A stretch of DNA of 32,291 bases from JBBAFB01 sp041655595 (GTDB taxonomy: Bacteria > Bacillota > DULZ01). The stretch lies in the NCBI GenBank assembly GCA_041655595.1, contig JBBAFB010000008.1, forward strand, positions 1 to 32,291, given 5' to 3'. The position numbers were made by a program, and so were the translations under genes. This document shows, one piece after another, positions 30,219 to 32,291 of this stretch. Every line of letters begins with the position of its first letter. Within the stretch, counting starts at the first letter, position 1. A model generated the notes under the pieces. The model saw only the letters and a list, made by a program, of their open reading frames with translations. It searched no databases and had not been told where the DNA came from.

Positions 30219-31526
30219 CTATAAAAGAAAATCAATGTTTTGAGCGGTGGAAGGCTTAATATACTCATGTATCCAATTTTGCTGAATTTCCGGTTTTTCC
30301 GCCAAGCGACAGGGTAAGATATGCACCGTCCAAGGCAAATCCTCCATCATTGCTATTAGTTTATCCTGATATTGATTAAAAAATTTTTGGGTGTAGCTAT
30401 TATCTACGGTAGTTTCTATGGTTACCCTATTGCGGAAAAACCTCAGCTCGCTTAAAATGGAGCCCAACCTAGGTGTGCCGGTCTTAACCATTATTTGATA
30501 TGCAGGATCCCCCGGCCCCTGCCCCCCGCTTTTATTTTGAAAGAAGGAAAGAAAAAAAGGGTTTTCCCGTTCATTTAGCTCTCCGGAATTTAGCCAGCCC
30601 ATCAAATAAAATTGCATTTCCTCCGCTGTGCCAAGGTTCATTATTTGTAAGCCGGTTATTGATTGCAGCAAAAACCTGGCAGCTTCCAAGACTTCAGGGT
30701 TGGGAATAACAGGCAGTTCCTGCCCTTGTAAAAGGCTTAATAAGGCTTCTTTCACAGAAGGCATAGTTTTGGTCAGGGAAGTAAGGGAATTCAAATCCGA
30801 TTTTTGAAGAACTGCCTCGTGTTCCAAACCCAACTTGGTAACCAATTCCGACAGCTTTTGGCCAATTTTTGCACCGTCTTTGGTGTTGATAACCAGTTGA
30901 TCCCCTAACTCGCTACCTTTATCCAAAAAACTCAACATATCGGTCAGCCCAACAGTTGCCGCTTCCTTACCTCCCAGGCCGTCGGTCGCATTAGCGTTAA
31001 AATGTTGCAAAAAGCTGGCTAGTGAGGATATGTGGTTATTTTTTAAGGGTAAATTTTTTTGAAAAAGCTGCACCAAGGCCAGGGCATCGTTTTTATTGGC
31101 ATTGGCACCCAACAATCTTGCCAAAAGCTGTATATCCTCTTTGCTAATACCGTCAATACCGGCTTCTAATAAGGCCTGGGCCAACAGGATATTATTCTCA
31201 GATAGGGCAAGGCCTAGACGGGCCAAAAAACCTTCCGCCGAAATTCTCCCGAAGGAAGAACCTGTTGCGGAGTCGCCCTCTCCTTCGAGTAGTTGAAAAA
31301 CGATTCTGCCATCTATATTGTCCTGAACCTTTAACTGAATTCTTTGACCCGGTACCAAATCCGCTTCAGCTTTCGCTTCTACCGATTGGCCCTTAATAAG
31401 GAGCACCACCTGTTCGGAGGTTACATCCTTTACCAAGGCCCGTACCATCTCGCCGGTTTCAAGCTTTAATTGACCGGTACCGCCTTCAGATTTTAACCAA
31501 AGAGTAAGGTCGCCGGAAATCTGCAT
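30219..31526 (-). CDS. YlqG-like protein with FliK-type carboxy domain
   Basis: A 435-residue protein. The amino 80 residues include GQRIQLKVQDNIDGRIVFQLL, a beta-rich segment seen in this group. A long low-similarity helical middle follows. About residues 345-415 (LGSILSELRFFRNRVTIETTVDN, then IAMMEDLPWTVHILPCR) resemble the hook-length control FliK domain. No other flagellar gene is in the window. Role unknown; it is the partner of the YlqH-like protein just downstream. ATG follows AAGGGGGAA. Confidence 0.75.
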   Translation of the reverse strand: MQISGDLTLWLKSEGGTGQLKLETGEMVRALVKDVTSEQVVLLIKGQSVEAKAEADLVPGQRIQLKVQDNIDGRIVFQLLEGEGDSATGSSFGRISAEGFLARLGLALSENNILLAQALLEAGIDGISKEDIQLLARLLGANANKNDALALVQLFQKNLPLKNNHISSLASFLQHFNANATDGLGGKEAATVGLTDMLSFLDKGSELGDQLVINTKDGAKIGQKLSELVTKLGLEHEAVLQKSDLNSLTSLTKTMPSVKEALLSLLQGQELPVIPNPEVLEAARFLLQSITGLQIMNLGTAEEMQFYLMGWLNSGELNERENPFFLSFFQNKSGGQGPGDPAYQIMVKTGTPRLGSILSELRFFRNRVTIETTVDNSYTQKFFNQYQDKLIAMMEDLPWTVHILPCRLAEKPEIQQNWIHEYIKPSTAQNIDFLL

Positions 31527-31583
31527 TTTATTCCCCCTTCCCTTTTTTTATTTCGCTGTTTTTAGATACATTCCTGCAAATTA

Positions 31584-31592
31584 ATTATAGCA
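31584..31592 (-). promoter_or_regulatory. Extended -10 promoter of the ylqG-like gene
   Basis: TGCTATAAT on the minus strand is an extended -10 element. No good -35 lies 17 nt upstream because that stretch is the PFOR terminator. It would start transcription about 50 nt before the gene. Confidence 0.45.
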
Positions 31593-31598
31593 GCTACT

Positions 31599-31627
31599 AA
31601 AAAACCCATCCTCAACGGATGGGTTTT
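31599..31627 (-). terminator. Intrinsic terminator of the PFOR gene
   Basis: AAAACCCATCC and GGATGGGTTTT form an 11-bp perfect stem around a 5-nt loop, followed by TT on the minus strand. It lies 24 bp after the PFOR stop. Confidence 0.85.
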
Positions 31628-31650
31628 CAGCATTAAATTAAATTGCCAAG

Positions 31651-32291
31651 TTAACAATCCCGGGCAAGGCGTTGGTAGCTTTGATAACGTTCCTTCGCAT
31701 CCGCTTCCGCTTTTTCAAAGAGCTCGTCTGCCATCTCTGGGAAGGTCTTTCTCAAGGAAGCATATCTAACCTCACCCAATAAGAACTCCTTAAAGGATTC
31801 CGTAGGCTCCTTAGAATCCATAATAAAGGGATTCTTGTCTTGCTTTTTCAAATCGGGGTTATAACGATATAGATGCCAATATCCGGATTTGACCGCTTTT
31901 GCCATCTGCTCTTGGGCCGCACCCATACCTGCATAAATACCGTGGTTAATACAGGGAGCGTAAGCAATAATCAAGGAGGGGCCATCATAGGCCTCGGCTT
32001 CGGTAATTGCTTTCATTAATTGATTCATATTTGCCCCCATGGCTACTTGGGCAACATAGACATAGCCGTAACTCATGGCAATCATGCCTAAATCCTTTTT
32101 CTTGGTTCTTTTACCGGAGGCTGCAAATTTAGCAACAGCGGCCGACGGCGAAGCTTTGGAAGCCTGACCGCCGGTATTGGAATACACTTCCGTATCAAAG
32201 ACCAAGACGTTCACATCTTCACCCGAAGCCAAAACATGATCCAGACCGCCAAAGCCGATATCGTAAGCCCAGCCGTCCCCGCCGACGATCC
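31651..32291 (-). CDS. nifJ: Pyruvate:ferredoxin (flavodoxin) oxidoreductase, carboxy-terminal part
   Basis: The last 213 codons or so of a PFOR, open to the window edge. It begins inside the thiamine-pyrophosphate domain with GGDGWAYDIGFGGLDHVLASG, then VLVFDTEVYSNTGGQASK, LGMIAMSYGYVYVAQVAMGAN and YAPCINHGI, all characteristic of the fused, single-chain enzyme. It oxidises pyruvate to acetyl-CoA and reduces ferredoxin, and is a marker of anaerobic metabolism. The amino part lies beyond base 32291. Confidence 0.95.
   Translation of the reverse strand, partial: IVGGDGWAYDIGFGGLDHVLASGEDVNVLVFDTEVYSNTGGQASKASPSAAVAKFAASGKRTKKKDLGMIAMSYGYVYVAQVAMGANMNQLMKAITEAEAYDGPSLIIAYAPCINHGIYAGMGAAQEQMAKAVKSGYWHLYRYNPDLKKQDKNPFIMDSKEPTESFKEFLLGEVRYASLRKTFPEMADELFEKAEADAKERYQSYQRLARDC

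Overview
The window reads as chromosomal DNA from an anaerobic Gram-positive bacterium, most likely a clostridial (Peptococcaceae-like) Firmicute. This is inferred from the EndoA/EndoAI-type toxin-antitoxin pair beside alr, a T-box leader, a LytS-type kinase, PolX with a PHP domain, a YlqG/YlqH-type pair, pyruvate:ferredoxin oxidoreductase, FeoAB and an iron-sulfur flavoprotein. Ribosome binding sites are strong and many starts are TTG, GTG or possibly CTG. I see no insertion sequence, prophage, CRISPR array, tRNA or rRNA.

Layout. 1-7130 (minus) is a housekeeping run, in transcription order acpS, nnr, alr, mazE-mazF (with its own promoter and a dyad just downstream of it), a class I glutamine amidotransferase-like hydrolase, an amidohydrolase, tsaE and tsaB (cut by the window edge). 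7284-8591 (plus) is a lone LytS-type histidine kinase. 8726-10339 (minus) holds a PLP aminotransferase and a cupin. 10491-13274 (minus) is a three-gene ABC importer of the TrpXYZ type (ATPase, permease, lipoprotein). It lies behind a leader of about 560 nt that has one T-box Stem I but two antiterminator/terminator modules, followed by a further structured stretch.

14089-19103 (plus) holds an L,D-transpeptidase lipoprotein, then a pantothenate operon: a DUF2520-type reductase, panB, panC, panD and an EamA transporter. The operon has a structured leader ending in an intrinsic terminator. 19180-20565 (minus) is a flavin disulfide reductase-like oxidoreductase with a consensus promoter, divergent from lemA and a TPM-domain gene (20818-22225, plus). 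22318-24719 (minus) is feoA followed by FeoB split into separate GTPase and membrane genes. 24872-28192 (minus) encodes a CDF metal exporter, an iron-sulfur flavoprotein and PolX. 28351-31526 (minus) encodes glutamate dehydrogenase, a YlqH (FlhB C-terminal-like) protein and a YlqG (FliK-like) protein. 31651-32291 is the C-terminal end of pyruvate:ferredoxin oxidoreductase.

The most interesting material is regulatory. It comprises the T-box leader with a duplicated decision module, whose TGGT acceptor bulges argue against tRNA-Trp for a TrpXYZ-like importer; the structured block and possible small ORF behind it; the attenuator-like leader of the pantothenate operon; and a two-copy interspersed repeat sharing an 11-bp tandem head and a GAGATTCTTC...GACAT tail.
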